A DNA stretch of 64,000 nucleotides from Pseudomonadota bacterium. GTDB taxonomy: Bacteria > Pseudomonadota > Gammaproteobacteria > Burkholderiales > Burkholderiaceae_C. Positions 51,595 to 63,681 of this stretch are shown piece after piece; position 1 is the first letter of the stretch, and each line of letters opens with the position of its first letter. A program made the position numbers and the translations under genes. The stretch spans positions 1 to 64,000 of the forward strand of contig JAKCDM010000004.1 in the NCBI GenBank assembly GCA_021841865.1. Direction: 5' to 3'. Below the pieces are notes generated by a model that was given only the letters and a program-made list of their open reading frames with translations, had not been told where the DNA came from and searched no databases.

Positions 51595-52180
51595 GCAGCC
51601 ACAGATCGACGAAGGCCCAGGCGACAATGCCCACGCCCAGGGCCAGCAACGCGAGCAGCGCGGCGACGATGTCGTCGAGCATGATGCCGAGGCCGCCGCC
51701 GACCCTGCGGTCGACCCAGCCCACCGGCCCGCGCTTGACCGCATCGAACAGGCGGAACAACGCGAAGCAGGCGAGCTGCAGCAGCCAGGGCAGGGACTCG
51801 AGCCGCCCGCCGAGTGCCGCCATGCCGGCCTGTGCGGCCCACAGCACCAGCCACATCGCGACGATCTCGTCCCACACCACCGGCGATGGGTCGTGCAGCC
51901 CGAGGGCGCGCGCCGCGCGCTCGCAGATCCACACGCCGCCGGCGAAGCCCAGCACGAGCAGCAGCGGCCAGGCGGCCCACGGCAGCACGCGTTGCAGCAG
52001 CAGGTAGCTGGCCCAGCCGACCAGGCTGCCGGCGGTACCGGGGGCCACCGGCGACAGCCCGGATCCCAGTCCCAGGGCCAGGAAATGCCAGGGGCTGGAC
52101 AGCGCGAAGCGCAGGTCGGCCCGCGCCGGCTCCAGCGGCGTGGCGTGGGGAGCCCCGGGCTCGGATGGCGCTGGGTTCAT
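51572..52180 (-). CDS. pgpA: phosphatidylglycerophosphatase A
   Basis: LGSGLSPVAPGTAGSLVGW, WDEIVAMW, RLFDAVKRGPVGWVDRRVGGGLGIMLDDIVAALLAL. Confidence 0.95.
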
Positions 52181-53178
52181 GGTTGCAGGAAGTGGTCGAA
52201 CGAGGCGAATTCCATCGGCATGCTACGGCCTTGCGCGTCGCGCAGGCGCAGCCCCGGTTCGGCTTCGATGCAGCCGATGCGCGTGACGCGGACTCCCGCT
52301 TGCGCCGACGCGCGCAGGACTTCCTCGGAGTGTTGCGCAGGCGCAGTGAACAGCAGTTCGTAGTCGTCGCCGCCGGCGAGCTGGCAGGCGCGCCGGCGCG
52401 CGACGGGCTGTTGCGCCAGATCCGGCGCGGCGGGAACCGCGTCGACGTCGATCCGCGCGCCGACTGCGCTGGCCCGCAGCACGTGCAGCAGGTCGCCCAG
52501 CAGGCCGTCGGAGACGTCGATGGCGGCGTGCGCCACGCCGCGCAGGCTGTTGCCCAGCTGCACGCGGGGTTGCGGCTGTTCCAGGCGCGCGCGCACGCGC
52601 TCCAGCGCGGCCGGCGACAGCTCCCATTCGCCGCGCAGATGGCCCAGCGCCAGGCGGGCGTCGCCGGGCGTGCCCGACACCCAGATCTCGTCGCCGGCGC
52701 GCGCGGCGTCGCGGCGCAGCGCGAGTCCGCCAGGCACGAGGCCGAGCACGGTCAGGCACAGGTTCAGCGGGCCGCGCGTGGTGTCGCCACCGACGAGTTC
52801 GATGCCGTGCGCGTCGGCCAGCTCCAGCAGGCCGCTGCTGAAGGCCTGCAGCCACGCCGCGTCGGGCGCCGGCAGCGCCAGCGCGAGCAGGAAGGAGTGC
52901 GGCTGCGCCCCCATCGCCGCCAGGTCCGACAGGTTCACGGCCAGCGCCTTGTGCCCCAGGCGCCGGGGGTCGGTTCCGGCGAAGAAGTGCCGGCCCTCGA
53001 CGAGCATGTCGGTGGACACGGCCCATTGCTGGCCGGGCGCCGGCTGCAGCAGCGCGCAGTCGTCGCCGATGCCCAGTGCCGCGTGCGGCGCGGGGCGCCG
53101 GAAATAGCGCTCGATGATGTCGAATTCGCCAGGCATGGACGCCATGGTGGGGTTGCTTCGCGCAGTGTGGTTCGCCAT
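52177..53178 (-). CDS. thiL: thiamine-phosphate kinase
   Basis: GEFDIIERYF, LGIGDDCALLQPAPGQQWAVSTDMLVEGRHF, DVSDGLLGDLLHVL; a start at the internal MASMPGEF is also possible. Confidence 0.95.
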   Translation of the reverse strand: MANHTARSNPTMASMPGEFDIIERYFRRPAPHAALGIGDDCALLQPAPGQQWAVSTDMLVEGRHFFAGTDPRRLGHKALAVNLSDLAAMGAQPHSFLLALALPAPDAAWLQAFSSGLLELADAHGIELVGGDTTRGPLNLCLTVLGLVPGGLALRRDAARAGDEIWVSGTPGDARLALGHLRGEWELSPAALERVRARLEQPQPRVQLGNSLRGVAHAAIDVSDGLLGDLLHVLRASAVGARIDVDAVPAAPDLAQQPVARRRACQLAGGDDYELLFTAPAQHSEEVLRASAQAGVRVTRIGCIEAEPGLRLRDAQGRSMPMEFASFDHFLQP

Positions 53179-53353
53179 GCGGGTGATTGTCGCCGCAGCG
53201 CCAATGACCCCGCCCAGGCTCCTAGAATCCCGGGCAAGCCTGCAGTCGCGCCCATGGGGACGCGGCCGGCGTGCCCGCTCGCCCGCTCAAGCACGGTGCG
53301 AGCGCCGACGCGCCCGCATGCGCAACAGGCCACGGTTACCGGAGACCCCTTTC

Positions 53354-55651
<2,298 letters not shown>

Positions 55652-55662
55652 GGGGGGGTGAG

Positions 55663-55775
55663 TGCCCCCAGGGCTGGGCTGCGCCCAGCCCGCCCCCCTA
55701 TGGGGTCAAGGAAACTTGGGAGCGGCCCTGCGTTTCCTTGAGTGTGCCCCCAGGGCTGGGCTGCGCCCAGCCCGT
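55663..55775. repeat. tandem imperfect repeat (82-bp period) of TGCCCCCAGGGCTGGGCTGCGCCCAGCCCG, each copy containing a perfect 9-bp-arm hairpin
   Basis: GGGCTGGGC-TGC-GCCCAGCCC at 55671-55691 and 55753-55773; flanking CAAGGAAACTTGGG / CAGGGAAGCTTGGG also repeats. Confidence 0.75.
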
Positions 55776-56098
55776 TCCACCTCGCGGGCGCCAGGGAAGC
55801 TTGGGGCCTCGGGCGCGTCGGCGGCGCCAGCCCGAGCTTGCGCCGGCTCTTGAAGTGAACGCTTACTTCAGCGGCCGCTGTTGCACAAAAAATAGGCGTA
55901 AATCTTGCTATTTGCGGGGTTTTCCCATAGCATGAGCTTTTGGCCGACGGCTTTGCGCAGAGTGCGCTGCTCCGTGGCTGAACCGCCGACAACTCCACTG
56001 CCGTGTTCAGGCTCGACGCCCGTCACGAAAATCAGCTCAATTCGGGCTTCCAGGGCGTGACCACGCTGGCGGCTGGCGAGCCGGCACAGTCGCCGCTC

Positions 56099-56509
56099 GT
56101 GCGAATCCGGGCTGCGCGGTGGCTCCAGGGCCTTGTGCCCCGGGCGGCACAGGCCTTCGGCTTGGCGGTATGTTTGACATTCGGCAGCCCAGCGCATGCC
56201 GATCGGGTCCGGCCGGCCCCGGCAGGCGTCGAGCACGCGGCCCGGCTGGATCACCAGGCGCTACGAACTCTGCAACGGATCCGGGCCGGGGGCCCGTTCC
56301 CCTATGCCAAGGACGGAATCGTGTTCGGCAACTATGAGCACCAGTTGCCCGCTGCACCACGCGGATATTACCGCGAATACACCGTGCCCACTCCGGGCAG
56401 CCGCAACCGGGGGCCCAGGCGAATCGTTTGCGGTGGTGCCCCGCGCAGCCCCGATGTCTGCTACTACACCCATGATCACTACGCAAGTTTCCAATTCATT
56501 GCCCGTTGA
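56099..56509 (+). CDS. secreted microbial ribonuclease (RNase Sa / N1-T1 family)
   Basis: GGPFPYAKDGIVFGNYEHQLPAAPRGYYREYTVPTPGSRNRGPRRIVCGG...YYTHDHYASFQFI; catalytic Glu/Arg/His positions retained; GTG start gives signal-peptide-like AAQAFGLAVCLTFGSPAHA (ORF also open upstream to ATG 56003). Confidence 0.85.
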   Translation: MRIRAARWLQGLVPRAAQAFGLAVCLTFGSPAHADRVRPAPAGVEHAARLDHQALRTLQRIRAGGPFPYAKDGIVFGNYEHQLPAAPRGYYREYTVPTPGSRNRGPRRIVCGGAPRSPDVCYYTHDHYASFQFIAR

Positions 56510-56918
56510 GGTTGACGAAGGCGTCAATCTCAAGGCTTTGCGGCCGAACATCGTGCAGTCGATCCGCGCGTTCAGGGTGACCGAGCTGATGGCGGCCGCG
56601 CAAGAGGCCGGGCAGCATTTCCTGTACGCCAACCTGGCGCAGGCCGCGACCAAGCAGGAGGTCCTGGAAACCATCGCCAGGAACTTTCTGTTCCCCAAGC
56701 ATTTCGGCAAGAACTTCGATGCGCTGCGCGACTGCCTGACCGACATGATCGCCGCGGCCGGGGCCCAGCCCGGTTTCGTGATCGTGCTCGAGCAGCTGCC
56801 GATGACCCAGCGTTTCGACAAGGAGGCGCGGGAGACCCTGCTCGACGTGTTCCGCGACGCCGCCGACTTCTGGTACGAACAGGGGGTCGAGTTCCGGGTC
56901 TTCTACTCTTTTCTGTGA
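56472..56918 (+). CDS. barstar-family ribonuclease inhibitor
   Basis: KQEVLETIARNFLFPKHFGKNFDALRDCLTDM barstar motif; overlaps RNase gene end by 38 nt. Confidence 0.87.
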   Translation: MITTQVSNSLPVEVDEGVNLKALRPNIVQSIRAFRVTELMAAAQEAGQHFLYANLAQAATKQEVLETIARNFLFPKHFGKNFDALRDCLTDMIAAAGAQPGFVIVLEQLPMTQRFDKEARETLLDVFRDAADFWYEQGVEFRVFYSFL

Positions 56919-57093
56919 CCCGCGCGCCTGCCCGGGAGGCGTTGCGGGGTGATGTGGAACCGGGTTTCCGAGCCAGCCGTTCGGTACGCGCGCCGGCGGC
57001 GCCGTGGTACGGCACCTGGCTGGCGCAGGCCGCCTGAGCTGCCTGGCATCGAAGCCTGGCGCAACTGACGCGCCAGGTACCGTCGGCGGCCGC

Positions 57094-57894
57094 TCAGGCG
57101 GGCCGCAACTGGCGCGCCAGCGCCACGTATTCGTCGACGGCGACCTCCTCGGCGCGCCGCTGCAGATCGAAGCGCGCAGCGCATCCCCGCTGTTCCAGCC
57201 ACGGGCCGAGCGTGTGGCGCAGCAGCTTGCGGCGCTGCGAGAACGCTACCGCGCCCAGCGCCTGCAAGGTCGGGCTGTCCACCCCTTGAAGCTCGTCGAG
57301 CCGGCGAGGCTGCATGCGCACGACCGCCGAGTCGACGCGGGGCGCAGGGGTGAAGGCCTGCGGAGGAACCTCCAGGATCGGCCACATGCGGTAGCGCCAT
57401 TGCAGCATCACCGACAGGCGGCCGTAGGCGGCTGTCGAAGGTTCGGCCACCATGCGATCCACCACTTCCTTTTGCAGCATGAAGTGCTGGTCCTGCACAT
57501 GCGGCGCGCAGTCGAACAGGTGAAACAGCAGCGGACTTGAAATGTTGTAAGGCAGGTTGCCGAACAACCTGAGCCCGTCGCCCAGCGAGCCGAAATCCAG
57601 CGCCAGCGCGTCGGACTCGATCACCCGCACCCCGTCGGCGCCGCGCGCGCGCCAGCGCGCAGCCAGGTCCCGATCGAGCTCGACCACCGTCAACGCGCCG
57701 CAGCGAGCCAGGACCGGCAGGGTCAGCGCGCCCAGGCCGGGTCCGATCTCCACCAGGGCCTGCCCGGCGCGCGGGTCGAGCTCATCGACGATCTGCGAGA
57801 TCACCGACTGATCGGTCAGGAAATGCTGGCCGAAGCGCTTGCGCGCGGTGTGTCCGGCCAGCCGCGTGGGCGCCGTCGTGCGCGGGCCCTTCAC
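57094..57894 (-). CDS. rsmA: 16S rRNA (adenine1518/1519-N6) dimethyltransferase
   Basis: [51 protein letters not shown]. Confidence 0.97.
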   Translation of the reverse strand: MKGPRTTAPTRLAGHTARKRFGQHFLTDQSVISQIVDELDPRAGQALVEIGPGLGALTLPVLARCGALTVVELDRDLAARWRARGADGVRVIESDALALDFGSLGDGLRLFGNLPYNISSPLLFHLFDCAPHVQDQHFMLQKEVVDRMVAEPSTAAYGRLSVMLQWRYRMWPILEVPPQAFTPAPRVDSAVVRMQPRRLDELQGVDSPTLQALGAVAFSQRRKLLRHTLGPWLEQRGCAARFDLQRRAEEVAVDEYVALARQLRPA

Positions 57895-59297
57895 GAGTCG
57901 TCGCCGGGAATGCGCACGTAGGTGCGCGCGCGCACGTCCTGCACCAGTTCGTCGAAGGCCTTGGCCTCCTTCTGGCGCAGCAGCATGCTTCGCACCACCG
58001 CGCGCTCCTGCCCGGGCGCCAGCGCATGCTCGCGGCGGTCCACCAGTTGCAGCAGCACCACCTTGCCGGGCAGCATCAGGGGTTGCGACACCTCACCAGG
58101 GTTGAGCCCGCCGATCGCGGCGTCGAGCGCGGCCGGCAGCTGGCCCGGCAGCACCCAGCCGAGATCGCCGCCCTGGCGCGCCGTGGCAAGGTCCTGGGAG
58201 ATTTCCCGGGCCTTGGCCGCGAAACCGACCTGCCCGGACTCCACCGCGCGACGCACAGCCTGCAGCTCGTGCACCGCGGACTTGCGCGACGCGTCGCTGT
58301 CGGCGTTGATCACGATCTCCCGCACATTCGCCTGCATCGCCGTCTGCGGCAGCGCGGCGGACTCCTGCCTCGACACCAGCTGCAGGATGTGAAATCCCGC
58401 GGGGCTGCGGATCACCCCGGTGACCTGGCCCGGCTGGAGATCGCTCACCGCGCGCACGAACAGGCTCGGCCACTGCGAAGCCGGACGAACGCCGAGATCG
58501 CCGCCCTTGGCGGCCTGCGGGCCCATCGAGAACTCGCTGGCCACGCTGGCGAAGACCCGCCCCTGGCGAAGCGCCGCGGCGGCATCGTCGATCACGGTGC
58601 GCGCGCCCTTGAGCTGCTCGGCGTTGGGGTGGTCGGGCAGCGGAACGAAGATCTGCGCCAGGTGCAGCTGCGCATCGGCCGCGAGCTGGCCCTGCCTGGC
58701 GCGCTGCGCGGCCAGGAAGTCGTCGATCTCCTGGTCGCTGACATGGACCTTGCCGGCGACGTCGCGCTGGCGCAGGCGCGCGATCAGGATTTCCCGCTCG
58801 ATCTGCGAGTGGAAGTCCTTCCAGCCCATGCCCTGGGCGCGCAGCTGTTCGCGCAACTGCTCGACGCTGACGTGGTTGTTCTCGGCGACCTGCTGCACCG
58901 CGCGCTGCACGGTGGCGTCCCCGACTTCCAGGCCCGTCTGCTTCGCGTACTCCGCCAGCGCGTATTCGTCGATCATCTCGCGCAGCACCTGCGGACGCAG
59001 CTCGGCTGCAGCCGGGGCCTGGCCGCCGTGTTGCCGCGCCAGCTGCTGCTGCAGGGTCTGCAGGCGAAGGTCGAGGTCGTAGCGCGTGATCACCTGATCG
59101 CCGACCACCGCCGCGATGCCGTCGGTGCTCGCGTCCCGCGGTACGGGCTGCGGCGCCGCCTGCGCGGCGCCGGTACCCGGCATGCGCAACCCGCTTTCGC
59201 CGGTCGCGGGCATCAGGGACTGCGCTTGCGCTCCCGCGCTCGCCAGCATGGCGACCGCGGCGGCCGGCAGCGCAATGCGCCACAGGGATCTATTCAT
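57891..59297 (-). CDS. surA: periplasmic chaperone/peptidyl-prolyl isomerase SurA
   Basis: Signal peptide; [22 protein letters not shown]; two parvulin repeats ([28 protein letters not shown]). Confidence 0.96.
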   Translation of the reverse strand: MNRSLWRIALPAAAVAMLASAGAQAQSLMPATGESGLRMPGTGAAQAAPQPVPRDASTDGIAAVVGDQVITRYDLDLRLQTLQQQLARQHGGQAPAAAELRPQVLREMIDEYALAEYAKQTGLEVGDATVQRAVQQVAENNHVSVEQLREQLRAQGMGWKDFHSQIEREILIARLRQRDVAGKVHVSDQEIDDFLAAQRARQGQLAADAQLHLAQIFVPLPDHPNAEQLKGARTVIDDAAAALRQGRVFASVASEFSMGPQAAKGGDLGVRPASQWPSLFVRAVSDLQPGQVTGVIRSPAGFHILQLVSRQESAALPQTAMQANVREIVINADSDASRKSAVHELQAVRRAVESGQVGFAAKAREISQDLATARQGGDLGWVLPGQLPAALDAAIGGLNPGEVSQPLMLPGKVVLLQLVDRREHALAPGQERAVVRSMLLRQKEAKAFDELVQDVRARTYVRIPGDDS

Positions 59298-61617
59298 AGT
59301 TTTGATAGCGGCTCGGAGGAGCTGCGGGTTGGTGCACCAGTTGATAACCGGGGATATTTTGCTGCAGGGCCCCGAGAGGATTGTTGCCCAGTCGCGAGAA
59401 GCCCGAAAGCTCGAGCTGGAACAGCACGCGCGTGGTGGCGCTGAGGGTGGTCAGCGAATTGCGCTGCAAAACGATTCGTCCGACCCAGCATCCGCCGTCG
59501 TACTCGAAACCGAACAGGCTGTTGTTGAGCCGCTTGTCCAGGATGCTGTAGTCGGCCTGGCCGACCGAGTACCAGCGCCCCGAAAGGCGCCATTGCCACG
59601 CCGCGTTGACGTATTTGAGCGGAATCTGCGTGGCGGTTGCGCTTTGCGTCTGGTAGGAAAGGCTCAGGTTCTTGTAGTCGGCCACATGCCATTGCGCGCC
59701 GAAATTGCCCTGTGCCAGCTGTCGCAGGCGCTGGTTGTAGTCCAGTCCGGCATCGACGCTCCAGCGCGGATCGACGCTCAACGAGCCCAGGATGAAGGTG
59801 TCGGCCAGCCCGCTGGGAACCGGCGTGCCGCTCAGGGTCACGCGCTGCTGGCGCAGCAGCATGCGCTGGGCCACGGTCACGCTGGCGTACTCGGCCCCGG
59901 TGTCGGCGTCCAGCCATCGCGTGGTGGCCCCCGCCGTGACGTTGTCGGCGTCGGCGATGCGGTCCTGGCCGGAGAACACGTTGTCCGCGTAGATCGTGGC
60001 CAGGTTCAGGTCCAGGGTCGTGCTGTCGAAATTGGGCAGGTAGTCCTGCGCGCGATAGGGCGTGTAGAGGTAGTACAGGCGCGGTTCGAGGGTCTGCAGC
60101 AGATTGCGCCCGAACGCGTGGGTCGAGCGCTCGAACACCAGGCCGCTGTCCAGGCTGATGCTGGGCAGCACGCGCGTGGCCGACGCACTGCCGTCGGCCA
60201 TCAGCGTGTCGGTCGAATAGGTCGTGGCGTTCAGGCGCAGGGTCGGCGTGAAAAAGCCTTGCGGCGCCAGGAACGGACGGCTGATCGCGGGGGCGACGTA
60301 GCTGCGCTCGCCCGACAGCAGGCCGGGGGTGCTGTTGCTGAAGCGAGCCGTCGCGGCGCTGAGCTGCCATTGCAACCCGGTGTAGTTGGCGCTGTGCCAG
60401 CTGCCCAGCAACTGGTGTTGCACGTCGTACGGAATCGCCACCGGCGAGACCGGGTTCTGCAGGGTCTGCCAGGTGTTGAAGCTGGCCTGCACGTAGCCGT
60501 CGGGCTGGTTCCAGGTGACCGCGCCCTGCTGGGGCAGGATCCGGTTCGAGCCGATCACCGGGTCGACGCCTCCGTAGTCGAGCCACCAGTTGTTGTCCGA
60601 CACGCGCTGCAGGTTCAGGCCGTAGCTCACGTTGCTGGCCAGGCTTCCACTTTGCTGGAACACTGCCGCCCAGCGCGACGCGCCGCTGGCGCCACGGTCG
60701 TCGGGCAGCGCGTCGACGAGGGCCTGGCCCTGGTAGTCGGGCTGCAGCCAGCGCACGGCGGCACTGACCATCAGCCCGCGGCGCAGCAGCAGGCGCGGCG
60801 TCAGCGTGGCGTCGTAGTTCGGCGCGATGTTCCAGTAATAGGGCTGCGCCCATTCGAGGCCGTTCTTGCTGTCGAGGCCGATGGTGGGGGGCAGCAGGCC
60901 GGACTTGCGCGCCTCGCTGAGCGGGAAGCTCGCGTAGGGAAGGGGCAGGATGGTCACGCCCTTGAACTTCACCCTGCCGTCGCGCGCCACGCCGGTGTCG
61001 GAGCCGAAATCGAGATCCAGGTGCGCAGCCTGCAGCACCCAGTCGAGCGGCGATGCCGTGCAGGTGGAGTAGCTCGCCTGGTCGGCCTGCACGCGCTCGC
61101 GCCCGAGGAACCTGACCAGCTTCGCCTGGCCTCCTCCCTGGGTGCGGTTGAAGAAGTAATGCGCATCGGGCATGCGCCCGGTGTAGCTGTCCAGGTTGAA
61201 CTGCAGTTCCGGGCCGCTGAACAGGTTGCCGTCCTGCACGACCCGCACATGCCCCTGCGCGTCGACCTCGTTGGTGATCAGGTCGTCGTGCAGCGCATCG
61301 GACTTGAACACGACCGAGTGCCTGCGCAACTCGACGTTGCCCCGTGCGTCGAGCCGGATATCGGGTTGCATGCCGACTTCGCCGGCCTGCACGAACACCG
61401 GTTCGAGCGCGCGCACCTGGGGCGGCAGGCGCTCGAGCAGCCCGGGGCTGGATCGCAGCGACAACGCCGGCGCGGCCGCGTCGGATGCCGCGGCCGACGG
61501 TGCGGCCAGCGGGCCGGCCGCGGCCCAGCGGGCCAGCGCCAGGCCGAGCGCGGCGGCCAACAGGCGCGGCGCGGGCCGGCGCGGGACAGTGTGCGAGGGG
61601 TGCGGCTTGAGGGGCAC
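59290..61617 (-). CDS. lptD: LPS-assembly protein LptD
   Basis: OstA-like LDARGNVELRRHSVVFKSDALHDDLITNEVDAQGHVRVVQDGNLFSGPELQFNLDSYTG; C-terminal LQLELSGFSRLGNNPLGALQQNIPGY. Confidence 0.96.
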   Translation of the reverse strand: MPLKPHPSHTVPRRPAPRLLAAALGLALARWAAAGPLAAPSAAASDAAAPALSLRSSPGLLERLPPQVRALEPVFVQAGEVGMQPDIRLDARGNVELRRHSVVFKSDALHDDLITNEVDAQGHVRVVQDGNLFSGPELQFNLDSYTGRMPDAHYFFNRTQGGGQAKLVRFLGRERVQADQASYSTCTASPLDWVLQAAHLDLDFGSDTGVARDGRVKFKGVTILPLPYASFPLSEARKSGLLPPTIGLDSKNGLEWAQPYYWNIAPNYDATLTPRLLLRRGLMVSAAVRWLQPDYQGQALVDALPDDRGASGASRWAAVFQQSGSLASNVSYGLNLQRVSDNNWWLDYGGVDPVIGSNRILPQQGAVTWNQPDGYVQASFNTWQTLQNPVSPVAIPYDVQHQLLGSWHSANYTGLQWQLSAATARFSNSTPGLLSGERSYVAPAISRPFLAPQGFFTPTLRLNATTYSTDTLMADGSASATRVLPSISLDSGLVFERSTHAFGRNLLQTLEPRLYYLYTPYRAQDYLPNFDSTTLDLNLATIYADNVFSGQDRIADADNVTAGATTRWLDADTGAEYASVTVAQRMLLRQQRVTLSGTPVPSGLADTFILGSLSVDPRWSVDAGLDYNQRLRQLAQGNFGAQWHVADYKNLSLSYQTQSATATQIPLKYVNAAWQWRLSGRWYSVGQADYSILDKRLNNSLFGFEYDGGCWVGRIVLQRNSLTTLSATTRVLFQLELSGFSRLGNNPLGALQQNIPGYQLVHQPAAPPSRYQNYE

Positions 61618-61754
61618 TGGACGGTGAGGTTCGGGCCGGCGCGCGGCTGGCGCCGCGGGCCCTGCCGGCGGCCACGGTCCGCGGCCTCCTAGAATCGGCG
61701 CCGATTATAGGAACCCCCCGGCCGGTCGCCTCGGCGTGCCGGCCCCTGCCCGCC

Positions 61755-62861
61755 ATGCAAGTACCTCCTGTTTCATCGCGCCCCGCTCCGATCTCGCCCC
61801 TGCCCGAGGATCCGCGGCGCGACGCGCTGCTGGCCTGGCTGGCGACTTGCCCGGGCGGCATCCGCACGTCGCCCGAGAGCCTGCGCGCCGCGTCCGCCGA
61901 CGCCAGCTTCCGGCGCTATTTCCGCGTCGACGCGCGCCCGCGCGATGCCGGCTCCGCGGATGCCACGCTGATCGTCATGGACGCCCCGCCCGACAAGGAG
62001 GACGTGGGGCGGTTTTTCGACGTCGCGTCTGTGCTGCGCGCCGCCGGCCTGTCGGTGCCGAGGGTGTTGGCGGTCGATCGCGCCGCCGGGCTGATGCTGT
62101 TGTCCGACCTGGGCTCGACGACCTACCTGGACGCGCTGTCGCAGGCGCGCGAACAGGGCGACCATGCGCGCTGCGACGCGCTGATGCGCGACGCGCTGTC
62201 CGCGCTGGTCCGACTGCAGCGCGCCGACGCGGCCTGGCCCGCCTACGACGCTGCGCGCCTGCAGGCGGAAATGGAGCTATTTCCCGCGTGGTACGTGGCG
62301 CGGCACCTGCAAGCCGAACTCAGCCCGGCCGAGAAGCAGGGCCTGCGGCGCGTGATGGACGCGCTGCTGCGCAACGTGCTGGCGCAGCCGGTGGTGCCCG
62401 TGCATCGCGACTATCACAGCCGCAACCTGATGCTTCTCGCCGAAGGTGCCGAGTGCGGCAACCCCGGAGTGCTGGACTTCCAGGACGCGGTGCTCGGGCC
62501 GATCACCTACGACCTCGTGTCGCTGCTGCGCGACGCCTACATCGCGTGGCCGGAGCCGCAGCAGATCGACTGGGCGGTTCGCTACTGGGAAATGGCGCGC
62601 CGCGCCGGGCTGGCGGTGCAGGCCGATTTCGGCGAGTTCTATCGCGATTTCGAGTGGATGGGCCTGCAGCGCCAGCTCAAGGTCCTGGGCATCTTTGCGC
62701 GCCTGTACCACCGCGACGGCAAGTCGCAGTACCTGAACGACATGCCGCAGGTGCTGGGCTACGCGCGCGCGGTGGCCGCGCGCTACGACGAATTCGCTCC
62801 GCTGCTGCGCCTGCTGGACCGCCTGCACGGCGTGGCGCACGGTCATTCCTACACGTTCTGA
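61755..62861 (+). CDS. amgK: N-acetylmuramate/N-acetylglucosamine kinase (aminoglycoside phosphotransferase fold)
   Basis: ASADASFRRYFRV, LLLSDLGSTTYLD, VVPVHRDYHSRNLMLL, GVLDFQDAVLGPITYDLVSLLRDAYI; followed by murU-like gene. Confidence 0.9.
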   Translation: MQVPPVSSRPAPISPLPEDPRRDALLAWLATCPGGIRTSPESLRAASADASFRRYFRVDARPRDAGSADATLIVMDAPPDKEDVGRFFDVASVLRAAGLSVPRVLAVDRAAGLMLLSDLGSTTYLDALSQAREQGDHARCDALMRDALSALVRLQRADAAWPAYDAARLQAEMELFPAWYVARHLQAELSPAEKQGLRRVMDALLRNVLAQPVVPVHRDYHSRNLMLLAEGAECGNPGVLDFQDAVLGPITYDLVSLLRDAYIAWPEPQQIDWAVRYWEMARRAGLAVQADFGEFYRDFEWMGLQRQLKVLGIFARLYHRDGKSQYLNDMPQVLGYARAVAARYDEFAPLLRLLDRLHGVAHGHSYTF

Positions 62862-62874
62862 GCAGGCGACGTCG

Positions 62875-63606
62875 ATGCGCGCACTCCTGCTCGCGGCCGG
62901 ACGCGGCCAGCGCATGCGCCCGCTCAGCGATCGGCTGCCCAAGCCCTTGCTGAAGGTGGGGGGCAAGGCCCTGATCGAGTGGCAGATCGAGCGCCTGGCG
63001 CGCGCCGGCGTGGTCGAGCTGGTGGTCAACCTGGGGTGGCTGGGCGAGCGCCTGCCCGAGTCGCTGGGCGATGGCACGCGCTTCGGAGTGAGCATTCGCT
63101 ACTCACCGGAGCCCGAGCAGGCCTGGGAGACCGGCGGCGCGGTGGCCACCGCGCTGCCGTTGCTGGGCGGCGCGCAGGCCGCTCCCTTTGCCGTGCTCAG
63201 CGCGGACGTGTACACCGAATACGACTATGCGCGCCTGCACGAAGCGGCGGCGCGAATCGCGGCCGATCCGCAGGCCACGAGCGCGCATTTCGTGCTGGCC
63301 GACAACCCCCCGCACCATCCCGCGGGCGACATGGCGCTGGATTCGCTGGGCCGGGTGCGCCGCGTCGGCGAGATGCTCAACTACGGCAATATCGCGGTGT
63401 TCCATGCCGGCCTGTTCGCCGATCGGCCGGCGCGCCAGGCCTGGAAGCTGTTTCCGTGGTTGTACCGCGAAGTGGAGGCCGGCCGTGTCAGCGGCGAGCA
63501 CTGGCGCGGCGCCTGGTTCAACGTCGGCACGCCCGACGAGCTGGCCGCGCTGGACGCCCGCTTGCGCAGCGCCAGGCGCCAGCAGGATTCGGCGCCGGGG
63601 GCGTAA
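62875..63606 (+). CDS. murU: N-acetylmuramate alpha-1-phosphate uridylyltransferase (nucleotidyltransferase)
   Basis: MRALLLAAGRGQRMRPLSDRLPKPLLKVGGKALIEWQIERLARAGV. Confidence 0.93.
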   Translation: MRALLLAAGRGQRMRPLSDRLPKPLLKVGGKALIEWQIERLARAGVVELVVNLGWLGERLPESLGDGTRFGVSIRYSPEPEQAWETGGAVATALPLLGGAQAAPFAVLSADVYTEYDYARLHEAAARIAADPQATSAHFVLADNPPHHPAGDMALDSLGRVRRVGEMLNYGNIAVFHAGLFADRPARQAWKLFPWLYREVEAGRVSGEHWRGAWFNVGTPDELAALDARLRSARRQQDSAPGA

Positions 63607-63681
63607 GCTGCGGGTTCGCGCGCCAGCCGGCGCGCGCCTGACCGTTTGTGCCCGCTCCTTGCGGGCTGCCTGCCTGTGTCG

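Noticed and set aside
55868-56254. 128-aa - strand ORF (ending NSKIYAYFLCNSGR) considered as a transposase remnant
   Set aside because: No transposase or integrase motif recognised, and it overlaps the well-supported RNase reading frame on the other strand.
59294-61867. 857-aa ORF overlapping lptD in another frame of the same strand
   Set aside because: Arg/Ala/Gly-rich out-of-frame translation; lptD frame has OstA-like and C-terminal barrel features.
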